This document shows, piece after piece, positions 63,023 to 64,000 of a DNA stretch of 64,000 bases. The stretch comes from Ostreococcus mediterraneus (taxonomy: Eukaryota > Chlorophyta > Mamiellophyceae > Mamiellales > Bathycoccaceae): NCBI GenBank assembly GCA_012295225.1, contig WMKK01000001.1, positions 737,451 through 801,450 on the forward strand, given 5' to 3'. Positions within the stretch are counted from its first letter, which is position 1, and every line of letters begins with the position of its first letter. The notes beneath the pieces are model-generated. The model was not told where the DNA came from, ran no database searches, and saw only the letters and a program-made list of their open reading frames with translations. The position numbers and the translations under genes are program-made.

Positions 63023-63564
63023 TCGCCCAATCTCTCGTCGATCAAACACATGCGCGCATTGCAATACACACTTAAAAGCACTCACACACGCGCGCACGCA
63101 CGCGCGTCGCGCGCGCCGACGACCATCCACGTGGCACGCCAAACGTCACCCACCTTCGTATACGCAAACAGTACGACACACATCGCGACACAAACCAACG
63201 CGTGTACTCTACTCTCTATGGGCAAATGCTATACATGGGCAAACAGTATACAATGTCGAGGGTGTTGCAAATCTCGAGGGTGTTGCCCCAACCCCGACCG
63301 CGTCGTCACACCCCGTCGACGACGGCGTGCGCGCTGAGACGATCGATCGCGATCGCAGCGCGAGTGCTTGAATTTCGCGCGTGTCCCGTGCGTTCGTTCG
63401 CGTCGCGCGTCGATCGCGTCGCGCACGCGCACCGCAAGCGCGCACCGCAAGCGCGCTGAGTCGTTCAACAATCGGAAATCGACGCTCGGCGCGCTCGTGA
63501 CGCACGCGCGCGAGGTGGATCGCGGTCTTGATTGCGCGTGAGGCTGGACGGTGATACGTGTTTG
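63023..63564. other. Long intergenic region before the last gene
   Basis: 542 bases without a supported gene. It holds the 3' flank of the LRR kinase, a 13-base direct repeat, and a tandem GCGCACCGCAA-type duplication near 63427-63455. The right part is GC-rich. Confidence 0.5.
63256..63285. repeat. Direct repeat TCGAGGGTGTTGC, two copies
   Basis: Copies at 63256-63268 and 63273-63285, four bases apart, in the spacer before the last gene. Could be a repeated regulatory site or simple slippage. Confidence 0.6.
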
Positions 63565-64000
63565 ATGCGCGCACGCGGCGATCAAGGAATGCGCGCGGGA
63601 TGCGCGCGCGAAGGCGGTGATTGCGATGGTCGTCGCCGCGTCGGACGCGGGACGACGCGCGCGTTCGCGTTGTTCGTCGCGGCGCTCGTGAGTTTTGTGG
63701 CGATCGCGCGAGGCGAAGCGCCAGAAATGGTGGCAAGGGATGATTACGAGCGCGTTTCGGGCTTGGGCTACGCGCCGAATATTCGCAACGTCGTTCCCAC
63801 TGATGGATTGGTCGCGCGTTTTGAAGGCAAGAACGCCGTCACGGGTTCGGCGTGGTCGAGCTCTGTCGGAAATGCCAAAGGTGCGGTTTACGCAGGGAGC
63901 GTGAGCAGGAATTCCGCGAGTGGCTACGGTGCGGAGAAGCAAGTGACGTATTTGTCTGGTGACACGAACGCGAAGATGGACTTTGGTCAGATTCTTCCCG
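63565..64000 (+). CDS. Secretory or surface protein, 3' partial
   Basis: The frame is open from the ATG at 63565 (second ATG at 63589) to the window edge, 145 codons. A basic start and hydrophobic core (FALFVAALVSFVAIARG) form a signal peptide with likely cleavage near residues 47-50. The mature part begins with PEMVARDDYERVSGLGYAPN and runs into Gly/Ser/Asn-rich beta-type sequence (GLVARFEGKNAVTG, SAWSSSVGNAKGAVYAG) that resembles the start of a lectin-like (LamG/concanavalin-type) domain. That likeness is weak. The rest lies outside the window. Confidence 0.6.
   Translation, partial: MRARGDQGMRAGCAREGGDCDGRRRVGRGTTRAFALFVAALVSFVAIARGEAPEMVARDDYERVSGLGYAPNIRNVVPTDGLVARFEGKNAVTGSAWSSSVGNAKGAVYAGSVSRNSASGYGAEKQVTYLSGDTNAKMDFGQILP

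Overview
The window reads as nuclear DNA of a very small green alga of the Mamiellophyceae, most like Ostreococcus (inference). Evidence: 40 protein genes in 64 kb on both strands with intergenic gaps often under 200 bases; GC-rich, strongly biased codons with many (CGT)n/(GTC)n runs; plant-type plastid genes with transit peptides (aspartate-semialdehyde dehydrogenase, ALA dehydratase with plant-type metal ligands, FabG, Mini-III RNase, RecN, organellar NOG1-like GTPase); and standard eukaryotic genes (beta-tubulin, Arp3, uS8, COPI, CORVET, Pol III). Only 10 genes need introns (15 introns, 71-209 nt). I rebuilt these from GT/AG sites, reading phase and conserved protein continuity. Almost all carry a CTGAC or CTAAC branch motif and a GTRCGT-like donor.

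Layout. 1-12.9 kb: queuosine salvage (5' cut), a small helical protein, NRDE2, an orphan seven-helix membrane protein head-to-head with CCDC22, CPSF2 head-to-head with a SEC14 protein, Mini-III RNase. 12.9-24.5 kb: COPB2 head-to-head with aspartate-semialdehyde dehydrogenase, a peroxisomal-type adenine nucleotide carrier, a PTC7-type PP2C head-to-head with a NOG1-like GTPase, and a trehalose-6-P synthase with a degenerate phosphatase half. 24.6-36.1 kb: RecN head-to-head with a membrane GT2 glycosyltransferase, a membrane PAN-cyclophilin fusion, uS8, HEMB head-to-head with ELOF1, VPS26C, and a family II pyrophosphatase. 36.1-50 kb: VPS8, TrmO head-to-head with bL35, a PWWP protein head-to-head with a RAP protein, a PHD/RING-variant protein, a Cys-cluster protein, LENG1. 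49.7-64 kb: ARP3 head-to-head with a small mitoribosome-like protein, RPC5, a PSMD5-like protein head-to-head with an acidic secretory protein, FabG, beta-tubulin, a MinC-domain membrane fusion head-to-head with a bacterial-type LRR kinase, and a secretory gene cut by the 3' edge.

There is no operon logic. The functional threads are endosome/retromer-like traffic (CCDC22, VPS26C, VPS8, COPB2), RNA processing (NRDE2, CPSF2, LENG1), Pol II/III transcription (ELOF1, RPC5) and organelle maintenance (bL35, RAP, RecN, MinC-like, NOG1-like). The most unusual items are the MinC/four-helix fusion, the bacterial-type LRR kinase beside it, the family II pyrophosphatase with one in-frame stop before a would-be membrane anchor, and the PAN-cyclophilin. 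I saw no mobile element, CRISPR array, rRNA or convincing tRNA. Three ambiguous bases lie inside coding regions (2777, 10019, 48333).
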